64,000 nucleotides of DNA from Lusitaniella coriacea LEGE 07157. GTDB taxonomy: Bacteria; Cyanobacteriota; Cyanobacteriia; Cyanobacteriales; Spirulinaceae. The translations under genes and the position numbers were made by a program. How positions within the stretch are numbered: position 1 is the stretch's first letter; the number at the start of each line of letters is the position of its first letter. Below the pieces are notes generated by a model. The model had not been told where the DNA came from, did not search any database, and saw only the letters and a list, made by a program, of their open reading frames with translations. Below are positions 24,342-33,469 of the stretch, piece by piece. The stretch covers positions 1-64,000 of the forward strand of contig NZ_JADEWZ010000017.1 of NCBI RefSeq assembly GCF_015207425.1, given 5' to 3'.

Positions 24342-26180
24342 ATGGTGTTTGACAAATTACGCGCGTGCCGTACTTCGGCAGATCCCGCCCAGATCGCGCC
24401 CTTTCCCACTGCACTCCTGCTTCAATCCTTACTCTGTTTGGGCATCATTTCCTTCGTATCGCCAGAAGCACGAGCGATTGATTTGCTCCTCGCCCCTCAA
24501 GCAAAACCCCCCAACCCAACAACGTCAAACACCGAAACAGACTCAATTGCCCAAATTCCCGACCTCAACGAAGACCGCTTTATTCAACCCGATACCGAAC
24601 CTCCCGAACCTCTCGCACCCGAAGAACCCGCCCCCGAACCGCAAGAACCAGAAACTCCCCCGCAACCCATCCCCTCCGAACCACTTCCCGGCAACATTCA
24701 AGTCAACAGCATTACTCTGGTTGGGAGTACGATCTTTTCTCGTGACGACTTTGCCGAAGAAATCGCACGGCTTGAAGGCAAAAAAGTTGCCCAAGAAGCA
24801 CTTGAAGAATTAACCGATCGCGTGACCGAACGTTACTTAGAAGCAGGCTATATCACCTCCAGAGCGATCTTAGACGAAAAATCCCTCGCGAGCGGTGATA
24901 TTCAAGTCCAAGTCCTTGAAGGTCGCGTAGAAGAGATTGAAGTTGAAGGCACAGACCGCTTAGGAAACTACGTGCGATCGCGCGTCGGATTGGGAACCAC
25001 CACCCCCATCAACACCGCTGCATTAGAAAATCAACTGCGACTCTTGCGCTCAGACCCCCTCTTCGAAAACGTTGAAGCCAGTTTGCGCACGGGAAGCGAA
25101 CCGGGAAGTAGTATTGTTGTCGTTCGAGTTACCGAAACTCGCCCTTTCAGAGGCAGCGCTAGTGTAGACAACTACTCACCGCCCAGCGTCGGTTCGGAAC
25201 GCATTAGCTTCAATGCCAGTTACCGCAACCTCACGGGATTGGGAGATGAAGTTGCCGCCTCTTTTAGAACTACTGCCCAAGGCGGATCTCGCACTGTTGA
25301 TGTCCTTTATCGCGTTCCCCTCAATCCGATGAATGGCACGCTGCAACTGAGAACTTCCTTGAATTGGAACGACGTGGTACAAGGAATCGGTCAAGTTTTG
25401 GATATTAGCGGAAACTCCCAACTCTACGACATTAGTTTCCGGCAACCCCTGGTGAGAACGCCCAGCGAGGAATTAGCGCTCTCTGTGGGTTTTACCCATC
25501 AAACCGGTCAAACCTTTACCTTTGCGGGACCCTTTCCCTTTGGATTTGGGCCCGATGCAGAGGGACGAAGTACCACCAGCGTGTTTAAGTTCGGACAGGA
25601 CTACGTACTGCGAGAAGTATCCGGGGCGTGGGCATTGCGCTCGCAGTTCAATATTGGGACGGGTTTGTTCGACGCAACCAGCAACGAAAGTCCGGTTCCC
25701 GACAGTCACTTTTTTAGTTGGTTGGGACAGGTGCAGCGCGTGCAAGTGTTGAATGAAAATAACTTTTTGATTATTTCTGCGGATTTGCAACTATCGAGTG
25801 CGGGGTTATTACCTTCCCAGCAATTTGTGATTGGGGGCGGTCAATCGGTACGGGGCTATCGGCAAAATGTGCGGGCGGCAGATAATGGGTTTCGCTTCTC
25901 GATTGAAGATCGCATCACCCTACAACGGGACGAAGCCGGGGTTGCTCGATTTTTGTTTATTCCCTTTTTCGAGACGGGTTTGGTGTGGAATCGGTCGAAT
26001 AACCCCAATACGCTGCAAGATCAGCGCTTTATCGCAGGATTGGGGGCGGGTTTCATTTGGCAGCCCATCGAACCGTTGACCATTAAACTCGATTATGGCG
26101 TTCCTTTAGTTAATTTGAGCGATCGCGGGGAAAATGCCCAAGATGATGGCTTTTACTTCAGCGTCATTTATCAGTTTTAA
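24342..26180 (+). CDS. ShlB/FhaC-type two-partner-secretion transporter (TpsB)
   Basis: The protein has 612 residues. A long signal peptide (about residues 1-44, ending PEARA) is followed by a Pro/Glu-rich linker. A POTRA domain (about 125-200: IQVNSITLVGSTIFSRDDFA, then YLEAGYITSRAIL) and a second POTRA-like part (VQVLEGRVEEIEVEGTDR to about 270) come next. A 16-stranded-barrel region then runs to the C-terminal Phe (FYFSVIYQF). The conserved VIGGGQSVRGYRQN motif near residue 500 is the loop that enters the pore. It exports a TpsA protein across the outer membrane. No TpsA gene is adjacent; the one at the left edge of the window is a candidate. Confidence 0.9.
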   Translation: MVFDKLRACRTSADPAQIAPFPTALLLQSLLCLGIISFVSPEARAIDLLLAPQAKPPNPTTSNTETDSIAQIPDLNEDRFIQPDTEPPEPLAPEEPAPEPQEPETPPQPIPSEPLPGNIQVNSITLVGSTIFSRDDFAEEIARLEGKKVAQEALEELTDRVTERYLEAGYITSRAILDEKSLASGDIQVQVLEGRVEEIEVEGTDRLGNYVRSRVGLGTTTPINTAALENQLRLLRSDPLFENVEASLRTGSEPGSSIVVVRVTETRPFRGSASVDNYSPPSVGSERISFNASYRNLTGLGDEVAASFRTTAQGGSRTVDVLYRVPLNPMNGTLQLRTSLNWNDVVQGIGQVLDISGNSQLYDISFRQPLVRTPSEELALSVGFTHQTGQTFTFAGPFPFGFGPDAEGRSTTSVFKFGQDYVLREVSGAWALRSQFNIGTGLFDATSNESPVPDSHFFSWLGQVQRVQVLNENNFLIISADLQLSSAGLLPSQQFVIGGGQSVRGYRQNVRAADNGFRFSIEDRITLQRDEAGVARFLFIPFFETGLVWNRSNNPNTLQDQRFIAGLGAGFIWQPIEPLTIKLDYGVPLVNLSDRGENAQDDGFYFSVIYQF

Positions 26181-26254
26181 AGCTGATAGGAGAAAGGGTA
26201 TAGTTGAATTAAGCGCGATCGCGAAAGTTTAATTTCTTTTTTTTTGAAACAACT

Positions 26255-26365
26255 ATGACACTCATTGACTCTAATGCTTGGCATCACTGGGTCGATCAAT
26301 TCTGTACCGTTCTGTTTTTCGGAACCGTCGTTGGAGCTTTTTGGTTTGCCTCGCGAATGGATTAA
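26255..26365 (+). CDS. 36-residue single-pass membrane peptide
   Basis: An ATG frame codes for MTLIDSNAWHHWVDQFCTVL and then FFGTVVGAFWFASRMD. The hydrophobic run (about residues 18-33) is bordered by an amphipathic Trp/His-rich head and an Arg near the end. Size and layout resemble the many small subunits of cyanobacterial membrane complexes, but I cannot match it to a known Psb, Pet, Psa or Ndh subunit. A poly-T/A tract and a HIP1 site lie just upstream. Coding status is uncertain because of the length. Confidence 0.5.
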   Translation: MTLIDSNAWHHWVDQFCTVLFFGTVVGAFWFASRMD

Positions 26366-26592
26366 TTTAAAGCTCTTTAGGGAGCAAATTTTAAATTCTT
26401 CTTCAGGAAGACTCTTTTATATCTGCTTTTCTCCGATGCATTAGCAGAAAAATCATTCGCAAATCCACTAAACTCGTTTTACTTCAGCCTCATCGATCGG
26501 TTTTAAAGCTTATAGTTGAAGTAAGCGCGATCGCGTAATGAAGTTGACTGCCTCTTTAGTAGAACGTTCCTTAAGTTCGCAAACTAATTTTA

Positions 26593-26721
26593 ATGCTTGA
26601 CTGGATTACTAACACAATTACTTCCCTGGGATACTGGGGAATTGCCCTTTTGATGTTTCTTGAAAATGTCTTTCCTCCCATTCCCTCGGAGGTATGGTCA
26701 AGCGCAAACAAAAAAAAATAG
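26593..26721 (+). pseudogene. DedA-family membrane protein, truncated after 42 residues
   Basis: The frame starts MLDWITNTITSLGYWGIALL and continues MFLENVFPPIPSE, which is exactly the conserved start of DedA (SNARE-associated) proteins. It then breaks off into VWSSANKKK and a stop. Normal members have about 200 residues, so everything after the PPIPSE motif is gone. The downstream sequence to 26817 shows no further DedA-like reading frame. It is a recent-looking truncation, because the remaining part is intact. Confidence 0.8.
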
Positions 26722-26817
26722 ATTCGGTTGCATCTATCAAAAGTGGTATTTTATTAAATAAAAATCTGTAAATATATAACTATATTGGGATGCTAAGTTC
26801 CTCGAATCTTGTTTTAA

Positions 26818-28035
26818 ATGGATTACGATGAATTTGATTTAGCGATTTATATGGATTTAATTTCCCAAGTAGAGATCGAAGATTTAGCAAAAATTGAGCA
26901 ACAACCTTGTGTCTCGATCTATATCCCGACAGTGATGGCAGGGCCAGAGACTCGTCAAAATTCAATTCGCTACAAAAACGCAATTACAGAAGCAGAAGAA
27001 CATTTAGAAAAGCGAGGAAGTAGCGATACCCAAGTTCAGGAAATTTTAAAACCCGCTCGATTGTTGATAGAAGATTATGACTTTTGGCAGAACCAAAGCG
27101 AAGGTTTAGCGGTGTTTATTGCTGCCGATTTCCTGCGTTATTATCGCTTACCCCATTGTTTTACTCAATCATCTGTCGTTAGCAGCCGCTTCCAGCTTAA
27201 GCCTTTGCTGCCCTGGTTCGCCAGAGATAGGAAGTTTTATCTTCTTGCACTTTCGCAGAACGAGCTAAAACTGTTTTTATGCGATCGATATGGAATTCAA
27301 GAGGTTGAAGATTTGCCTGATGAGGTACCGCAAAGTTTAGCAGAAGCATTGCGATACGACGATCCCCAAAAACAACTCCAGCATCATAGCGGCGATGGTT
27401 CCGGTAGTGCTGCCGTTTACCACGGTCAAGGTGTCGGTACGACCGATAATAAGGAGAAAATTAAAGAGTATTGCCAAAAAATCGACAGTGGCTTGCAGTC
27501 ATTATTCAACAAAGAATCATTTCCTCTTGTGTTAGCGGGTGTTGAGTATGTCGTCTCGATTTATCAGCAAGCTAATTCTTACGCGCATCTCCTGTCTGAA
27601 GGGGTGATTGGTAATCCCGAAAATATTCAGCATCAGGAATTGCACCAGCAAGCGTTGCAAGTCATAGAACCCCGTTGGCAAGCTGAGGAACAGCAAGCAA
27701 TTGCTACTTATCAAGAATCAATCCAATTAGCTGACACGACAGAGAAAGCGAGTTCGCAACTTGAAAGGATTGTACCTGCTGCTTACAACGGTCAGGTGGA
27801 TACTCTCTTGATTGCAGAGGACTGGGAAGCTTGGGGGAAATTTGACCCGCAGGCGAATAAAGTCGAGAGACAAACTTCACCGCAAACGCAGGATATCGAC
27901 CTCATTGATTTTGCTGCGGTGCATACTTTTCTGAAGGGAGGTTATATCTACAGTATGCCGATGGAGAAGATGCCAACGACCGACAAACCGATTGCTGCTA
28001 TTTTCCGCTATCCAGTAGCTGCGGTAACGGTCTAA
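26818..28035 (+). CDS. bacterial archaeo-eukaryotic release-factor-like (baeRF) protein
   Basis: The 405-residue protein shows the pattern of the baeRF families: an N-terminal strand-helix domain (PCVSIYIPT, then RYKNAITEAEEHL), FYLLALSQNELKLFLCDRYG, a His/Gly-rich stretch (QLQHHSGDGSGSAAVYHGQG), and PLVLAGVEYVVSIYQQ. The C-terminal domain has VDTLLIAEDWEAWG. These proteins are related to eRF1 domains and the Vms1/ANKZF1 group and are presumed to act on ribosome-bound peptidyl-tRNA or RNA. Whether it is catalytic is not clear. The two-ORF neighbourhood gives no clue. Confidence 0.82.
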   Translation: MDYDEFDLAIYMDLISQVEIEDLAKIEQQPCVSIYIPTVMAGPETRQNSIRYKNAITEAEEHLEKRGSSDTQVQEILKPARLLIEDYDFWQNQSEGLAVFIAADFLRYYRLPHCFTQSSVVSSRFQLKPLLPWFARDRKFYLLALSQNELKLFLCDRYGIQEVEDLPDEVPQSLAEALRYDDPQKQLQHHSGDGSGSAAVYHGQGVGTTDNKEKIKEYCQKIDSGLQSLFNKESFPLVLAGVEYVVSIYQQANSYAHLLSEGVIGNPENIQHQELHQQALQVIEPRWQAEEQQAIATYQESIQLADTTEKASSQLERIVPAAYNGQVDTLLIAEDWEAWGKFDPQANKVERQTSPQTQDIDLIDFAAVHTFLKGGYIYSMPMEKMPTTDKPIAAIFRYPVAAVTV

Positions 28036-28141
28036 ATATAGCTCATTGAAAGATTTTGATGTCAGCCATCAGCTTGATATATCGAGTAAACCCTATTATT
28101 TTTGGTAAAACAGATATTAGACTCCCTATTTCGATGGTGGT

Positions 28142-29929
28142 ATGACGAATTTTTTTCAGTGGTTTGCAGGTATGGGTCGGCGCGGCTTAAGGGTATGCTC
28201 GATCTTAGTTTGCGCGATCGCGCTCTCAAGTTGTACCGGGCTTTTAGCAACTTCTGGCGAACCCGTTTCCCAGATGGTGACCAGCACCCTGAGCGATCCC
28301 AAAACCTTTAATTATGCTTTCAATCAAGAGTTTCCCCATGTATTTCTGCGTACGGCAGAGGGATTGGTGTCAGAAAACTCTGAAACGGCTGAAATTGAGC
28401 CTAACCTTGCGGAGTCCTGGGAAATTTCGGAAGACCGGTTGCGCATCATTTTCACGCTGCGCGACGGGTTAAAGTGGTCGGATGGGGAACCCCTAACGGT
28501 TGATGATGTCATCTTCACCTATAACGATATCTATCTCAACGAAGCGATTCCCACCGATACAAGAGATATTTTGCGAGTGGGAGAAAGCAAACAACTCCCC
28601 ACGGTTCGCAAGCTAGATGAGAGACGGGTTGAATTTATCGTTCCCGAACCCTTTGCACCGTTTCTCGCTACGACGGGTCTGCCGCTTTTACCCGCTCACG
28701 CATTGCGCGAGTCGGTGGAAACCAAAACCCCCGATGGAAAGCTGAAATTTTTAACGAAATGGGGCGTTGATACTCCCCCAGACGAAATTATTGTTAACGG
28801 GCCCTATAAAATCAAAAGTTACGCCACTGGCGAGCGCGTGGTCTTCGAGCGCAATCCTCACTATTGGCGCAAGGACGAAGCGGGTCAGCAACTCCCGTAT
28901 TTAGATGAGTTGGTTTGGCAAATTGTGGAGAGCCAAGATACTTCCCTCTTGCAGTTTCGTTCTGGGGGATTGGATGCGGTGGGGACTTCGCCGGATTTTT
29001 TCTCTTTGCTCAAACGGGAGGAAAAACGGGGCAAATTTACGATTTATAATGCGGGTCCGGCATATGGAACCACGTTTATTTCTTTCAATCTCAATAAAGG
29101 AAAACGGAATGGTAAACCGTTAGTCGATCCTGTTAAATCCCGTTGGTTCAACACGCTCGAATTTCGTCAAGCGGTTGCTTACGCGATCGATCGCCAGACA
29201 ATGATTAATAATACTTTTCACGGATTAGGCGTTCTACAAAACTCTCCCATCTCCATTCAATCGCCCTTTTATTTCCCACCGGAGAAGGGGTTAAAAACCT
29301 ACGATTACAACCTCGAAAAAGCGAAAGAGCTACTTCTTAGTGCGGGGTTTAAATATAACAACAAAGAACAACTTCTTGATGCGGAAGGCAATCGCGTTCG
29401 TTTCGTTGCAATTACCAATGCAGAGAATAAAATTCGGGTGGCAATGCTCGCTCAAATCAAACAGGATCTGAGTAAAATTGGCATTGAAGTTCAACTCAAT
29501 CCGATTTCTTTTAGTATTCTTGTAGATAAACTCTCCGATTCTCTCGATTGGGAGTGCTATTTACTTGGGTTTACGGGGGGAAATGAACCCAATAGCGGTG
29601 CTAATATTTGGTCGGTTGATGGAGGGTTACACAGTTTCAATCAAAAACCCCCAGCGGGTCAACCTGCCCTTGAAGGACGAGAAGTTTACGATTGGGAGCA
29701 GGAAATCAGCGATCTTTATATCCAGGGCGCGCGAGAGTTGGACTTGGAGAAACGGAAGGAAATTTATGGAGAAACGCAACGCCTGACACAGGAGTATTTA
29801 CCTGCCATTCATCTGGTCAATCCTCTCTCGTTAGGGGCAGTGCGCGATCGTTTTCAGAATATAAAATACGTGGCACTCCCCGATAAGTTTTGGAATATTC
29901 ACGAAATCAAAATGAGCGAAGAAGATTGA
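28142..29929 (+). CDS. solute-binding lipoprotein, peptide/nickel ABC type (SBP_bac_5)
   Basis: The protein has 595 residues. The signal peptide ends in a lipobox (ALSSC, about residues 27-31), so it is a lipoprotein at the outer face of the inner membrane. Family motifs are LAESWEISEDRLRIIFTLRD, then GLKWSDGEPLTVDDV, then GPYKIKSYATGERVVFERNP, and FRQAVAYAIDRQTMI. It captures peptides or similar solutes for an ABC importer. No permease or ATPase gene is adjacent, so it must work with one encoded elsewhere. An overlapping frame from 28102 is not supported. Confidence 0.9.
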   Translation: MTNFFQWFAGMGRRGLRVCSILVCAIALSSCTGLLATSGEPVSQMVTSTLSDPKTFNYAFNQEFPHVFLRTAEGLVSENSETAEIEPNLAESWEISEDRLRIIFTLRDGLKWSDGEPLTVDDVIFTYNDIYLNEAIPTDTRDILRVGESKQLPTVRKLDERRVEFIVPEPFAPFLATTGLPLLPAHALRESVETKTPDGKLKFLTKWGVDTPPDEIIVNGPYKIKSYATGERVVFERNPHYWRKDEAGQQLPYLDELVWQIVESQDTSLLQFRSGGLDAVGTSPDFFSLLKREEKRGKFTIYNAGPAYGTTFISFNLNKGKRNGKPLVDPVKSRWFNTLEFRQAVAYAIDRQTMINNTFHGLGVLQNSPISIQSPFYFPPEKGLKTYDYNLEKAKELLLSAGFKYNNKEQLLDAEGNRVRFVAITNAENKIRVAMLAQIKQDLSKIGIEVQLNPISFSILVDKLSDSLDWECYLLGFTGGNEPNSGANIWSVDGGLHSFNQKPPAGQPALEGREVYDWEQEISDLYIQGARELDLEKRKEIYGETQRLTQEYLPAIHLVNPLSLGAVRDRFQNIKYVALPDKFWNIHEIKMSEED

Positions 29930-29938
29930 AAACGAAAC

Positions 29939-30520
29939 TTAATTTGCCGTGGGTAAATATTTAACATCTGCGAGTGCAGATCTCGATTCGCTATTAAACT
30001 TCGGAATAACACTAAAACTTCCATCTGTTTCGAGGACAACAGCTTCTACCTCTTCAATTGCCGCAATTCCACTGGAACGAATGGCAGCTAAAACTTCTCC
30101 CTTGGCAACTCGTTCGCGCTTGAGGATAGAATGTTGTAATTGTCCTTGATAAAGGAGTAATGAGGGTTCTGCTTTTAACAATTTTTGCATTACGTTTGAA
30201 CGAACCGAAATCCAGGTAATTGCATACTGGAAAAAGACCAATAATCCAACGGCTAAAGCACCCTGGAGCAAAGAAGTGTCTTTCGATAAGAGTAGCGTTG
30301 ACAAGATCGACCCAAAGGCGATTGTGACAACAAAGTCAAAAGCATTCCATTTTGATAGGGTTCGTTTCCCAGAGATGCGGAGTAGGAAGATGATAACTAA
30401 ATATGCAGGAGCGCCAATGATGAGCGTATCGAGTAGAGCGTTAGGGTTATTAAACAAATTAATTCTCCGGGAGTGTTTGAATTCGCAAATTTCTATCGCC
30501 AGCTCCCTTCCAAAAGCCAA
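29939..30520 (-). CDS. DUF421 (YetF-like) membrane protein
   Basis: The 193-residue protein has about three membrane segments (about residues 32-53, 62-80, 86-105). A cytosolic alpha/beta domain follows with the family signature RISGKRTLSKWNAFDFVVTI and, later, ILKRERVAKGEVLAAIRSSG followed by VEAVVLETDGSFSVI. In Bacillus, YetF-like proteins act in spore germination; in other bacteria the role is unknown. It is convergent with the solute-binding protein gene (10-bp gap). The start could lie downstream at a later Met, since the first 25 residues are not clearly conserved. Confidence 0.85.
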   Translation of the reverse strand: MAFGRELAIEICEFKHSRRINLFNNPNALLDTLIIGAPAYLVIIFLLRISGKRTLSKWNAFDFVVTIAFGSILSTLLLSKDTSLLQGALAVGLLVFFQYAITWISVRSNVMQKLLKAEPSLLLYQGQLQHSILKRERVAKGEVLAAIRSSGIAAIEEVEAVVLETDGSFSVIPKFNSESRSALADVKYLPTAN

Positions 30521-30624
30521 AACGTTACTTTCAAAAGGGAGCTAATTGCTTAGGGTATTACATTGATTTAGCCAATTTCATCTAGTCGATTAGACTGTTA
30601 GTGAAATTGGGTATTTGACTAGGA

Positions 30625-31077
30625 TTAGGATTCTGTAGCGGGGACAACTTTAACGTCCATGTTGACTTCTTTGACCCCCAAAATTTCCTTCGCTAAAGGT
30701 TCGATTGTATCGTATTCCTCTTGGTCGGTAACGGTTCCAACTATACCCACTACCCCTTCTTCTGCATCGACGGTCAGTTTGGCGCGAGGAATATTTGCTT
30801 CTAGCTTCGCGCGAACTTCGCTTTCAAGATCGGAATCGTTTCTTTCGGTTTGATCCCCTGCGATATCGTTTCGTTGCTCCCGCGCTCGAATATCAGAATC
30901 GAGTTGCTCTTGGCGTATTTCGCTGGAGGCATCTTCTCTTGTTTCTTCAACGTCTTGTGGATCTTCAACTTCTCCATCTACGGAAGAAGGCGCATCTGCA
31001 CTGGTTCTGGCGGTGTCACAAGCAACAGCACCCGTCAGCAACAGACTTCCTAGCAAAAATGCGGTCAGTTTATTCAT
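30625..31077 (-). CDS. BON-domain lipoprotein
   Basis: From the ATG at 31077 (MNKLTAFLLGSLLLTGAVAC) the protein has 150 residues. The signal peptide ends in a lipobox (GAVAC). A long acidic linker (EVEDPQDVEETREDASSEIR) follows, then a BON domain in the last 70 residues (LESEVRAKLEANIPRAKLTV, then GIVGTVTDQEEYDTIEPLA). BON domains bind phospholipid and are common in envelope-stress proteins. The next gene upstream on the same strand is a 17M-like stress protein, and pairs of these two are often found together in cyanobacteria. Confidence 0.88.
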   Translation of the reverse strand: MNKLTAFLLGSLLLTGAVACDTARTSADAPSSVDGEVEDPQDVEETREDASSEIRQEQLDSDIRAREQRNDIAGDQTERNDSDLESEVRAKLEANIPRAKLTVDAEEGVVGIVGTVTDQEEYDTIEPLAKEILGVKEVNMDVKVVPATES

Positions 31078-31135
31078 AGTTCTTTTACGGTAATTCATCA
31101 ATGGGATTGAGATTTGTTAGAATTCAGTGTCTTAT

Positions 31136-31717
31136 CTAACGGGTTGTAGAAGTGCGATCTACGGGAATAAGCGCGTCGTAGATTCCCAATTCTTCAACGC
31201 CGTGGAGACGCATGAGCGCTTCTATTTGCTGAATTTCAGCTTCTGTTCCATTCGCCATAACGAGGTAACTGCCATTGGCAACGCGATCGCTGTATAGTTT
31301 CGCTCTTTCTTCAGGAATTCCCAGTCCCACCAGAGCGCCGACTAATCCCCCAGCAGCAGCACCGATTGCACCACCGGCTAAAGTTGTCGCGATCGCGGTT
31401 GCTTCTGCTCCTGCAAGTAAAATGGGTCCGATCCCCGGAATCGCCAAGGTTCCCAAACCAACCAATAAACCAGTGATGCCGCCTAATGCTCCGCCTGTGA
31501 CGGCTCCAGTCGCAGCGCCTTCGTCTGCTTTATTTCCAACTTCTTCGGTTGTTTCGATTCCCTCTACTCGATCTGCATCCTTAGCAATGACAGAAACTCT
31601 ATCCATATCAAAGCTGCTATTTTTTAATTCGCGAATGACAGCTTCTGCCTCATCATGGCTGTAGAATAAGCCAGTCACGCGCTTGTAGGGAACATTCGTG
31701 GTGGGATGTATTGTCAT
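31136..31717 (-). CDS. general-stress-protein-17M-like protein with glycine-zipper membrane region
   Basis: The start is the ATG at 31717 (MTIHPTTNVPYKRVTGLF), preceded by AAAGGAGAC; the frame extends 32 codons upstream without support. The protein has 193 residues. An N-terminal GlsB/YsnF-like 17M domain (GLFYSHDEAEAVIRELKNSS) comes first. A Gly/Ala-rich zipper of two hydrophobic hairpins follows (about residues 65-135: GAVTGGALGGITGLLVGLGT). A C-terminal strand-helix module ends in GSYLVMANGTEAEIQQIEAL. Such proteins are stress-induced and membrane-associated. It probably forms a transcription unit with the downstream BON lipoprotein. Confidence 0.85.
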   Translation of the reverse strand: MTIHPTTNVPYKRVTGLFYSHDEAEAVIRELKNSSFDMDRVSVIAKDADRVEGIETTEEVGNKADEGAATGAVTGGALGGITGLLVGLGTLAIPGIGPILLAGAEATAIATTLAGGAIGAAAGGLVGALVGLGIPEERAKLYSDRVANGSYLVMANGTEAEIQQIEALMRLHGVEELGIYDALIPVDRTSTTR

Positions 31718-32290
31718 CTGTTTTTTGTCTCCTTTAAAAATAAAGTAGTGACTCGCGCAGCCGTTAAAAGTTTCTATTTGCCTTTTGCGCTTGTCTTTCC
31801 GAACGGAAGTCAAGTGTTAAAGCTCCTTCCTTATTAAGATTGCCAGACTTTTTGAGAAAGCATATCTATCTAAGGAAGAATGATTGACTCATCGAAAGAA
31901 AGAGCGAGAAAATGTATTTTTAAATTGTTCTCCGCCAATGGGTATAGGAAAAAAGGAGTTTTTAAGATTGCGAGTTGATTTTGCCAATGAAAATAAGTTG
32001 CGAAGTTCAAATATCTTTAGCAAAAATGGAAAAAGTGTACGCCGTAACACTTCTGGGTAGAGACGCTCTCTATCCTTTGTCTTAATTGAAGACCCTGATT
32101 GACCTTGACATCTATCATTAGGCTCATTATCCCCTAAAATAAAGCTACATAGAGCAGTTCTTGATGAGCGACATACGCTTTTATTTTCCCCGGAGAACAC
32201 TCAGTAGAAGACAAGAAGGGTCAAACCGAGAAAGTCTGTATCTCAATCCAACACAAGAAACGCTATGTCAAATCTCAGACCTATATTCTT
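31718..32290. other. intergenic region, nothing firm
   Basis: This 573-bp interval lies between the divergent stress gene and the histidine kinase gene. It is AT-rich with no coding signal. A TTGACA hexamer occurs at 32105-32110, upstream of the kinase, but no well-spaced -10 hexamer accompanies it, so I do not call a promoter. Confidence 0.5.
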
Positions 32291-33469
32291 ATGAAAGATA
32301 TCGGAAAAGCATTAATCTCTAGAACTGATGTCATTATAGAAGAATGGATTAAAGTTGTTCGCCAAAATGAAGACATAGAGAGTGCAAAAAAGCTTGCTTA
32401 TAAGTCTGTGCGCAATAGTCTCCCTTACGTTCTTGAGTATCTTGCATCCCTTCTTAGCGAACAACTGGATGACCAGTCATGCAAACTAGAACAGAAAAGT
32501 TTGAAGCACGGTCTCGTCAGAGCCGAACAAGGATACGACTCGATGGAAATTGTTCGAGAGTATGCTTTATTACGACAAGTTTTGTTTTCAGTTTTAGAAC
32601 CCGATCTTCTATCTGGTACGGCAACGGAAGTCTTGAAATATGCAAATACAATCAATCAACTACTCGATGAAATTATTGCAATTTCTCTAGAACGATATAT
32701 TGAAGCGCGACTGCAAGAACTCGAAAAACTCCAGGATCAATTAATTCTAACAAACCAGGAACTAAATCGATTAGTTGGGATGCAAAAAGAGGAGCTTTCA
32801 CACCTCGCTCACGAACTCAAAAACCCACTCAATTCAATTATTGGATTCTCAACATTACTTCTACAACAACAGCGCTCTCAAACACAAAATTCGTCTCTCA
32901 ATATCCAAGTAATAGAGCGAATGTTGAATAGCGGACAGCAACTTCTTCGTCTCATTAATAACACGTTAGAGATTTCGCGATACGAAGCTGGAAAAGTTGA
33001 GTTGAATTTGGAACCTGTTGATGTCCGCGCTCTTGTTTCTAATGTCACAGAGATCGTAACATCTTCAGTTCGCGGCAAAGATATCGAGGTTGTTCTCGAC
33101 TGCTCGACCGCGCCAGAACGGGTGTTAACAGATTCGTTAAGGTTACAGCAAATTTTAACTAATTTGACGAGTAATGCGCTGCGTTATACAGAATCAGGGA
33201 CAATTCGGATAATTTGTCAGTCCCGCGACCGCGGACAGTGGATGCTCGCGGTTTCTGATACGGGAAAGGGAATTAGTCCAGAAGTGCAAGAAAAAATATT
33301 CGAGCCATATTTTCGAGTCGGTTCTCAGGGAAACTATTTGCCCCAAAGTACGGGGTTGGGGTTAGCAATTGTTGCTAAGTTGGTAAAACTTTTAGGGGGT
33401 GAAATTCAATTAGAGTCAAAGCTTGGAGAAGGTTCAACTTTTACTGTTACTTTTCCTTTGGAAATTTGA
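32291..33469 (+). CDS. soluble sensor histidine kinase with RsbRD-like N-terminal domain
   Basis: The protein has 392 residues and no membrane segment. Residues about 1-140 form a helical RsbRD_N-like sensor (VIIEEWIKVV, then SLPYVLEYLASLLS, then VREYALLRQVLFSVL). A coiled-coil linker leads to the HisKA domain with the phosphoacceptor His174 (SHLAHELKNPLNSIIGFSTL). The HATPase domain has the N box LTNLTSNALRY, G1 DTGKGI and G2 GLGLAI. No response-regulator gene is adjacent. The N-terminal domain suggests input from stressosome-like or small-molecule signals. Confidence 0.88.
   Translation: MKDIGKALISRTDVIIEEWIKVVRQNEDIESAKKLAYKSVRNSLPYVLEYLASLLSEQLDDQSCKLEQKSLKHGLVRAEQGYDSMEIVREYALLRQVLFSVLEPDLLSGTATEVLKYANTINQLLDEIIAISLERYIEARLQELEKLQDQLILTNQELNRLVGMQKEELSHLAHELKNPLNSIIGFSTLLLQQQRSQTQNSSLNIQVIERMLNSGQQLLRLINNTLEISRYEAGKVELNLEPVDVRALVSNVTEIVTSSVRGKDIEVVLDCSTAPERVLTDSLRLQQILTNLTSNALRYTESGTIRIICQSRDRGQWMLAVSDTGKGISPEVQEKIFEPYFRVGSQGNYLPQSTGLGLAIVAKLVKLLGGEIQLESKLGEGSTFTVTFPLEI

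Noticed and set aside
32105-32110. TTGACA as a -35 box upstream of the histidine kinase
   Set aside because: No -10 hexamer at 16-18 bp spacing.
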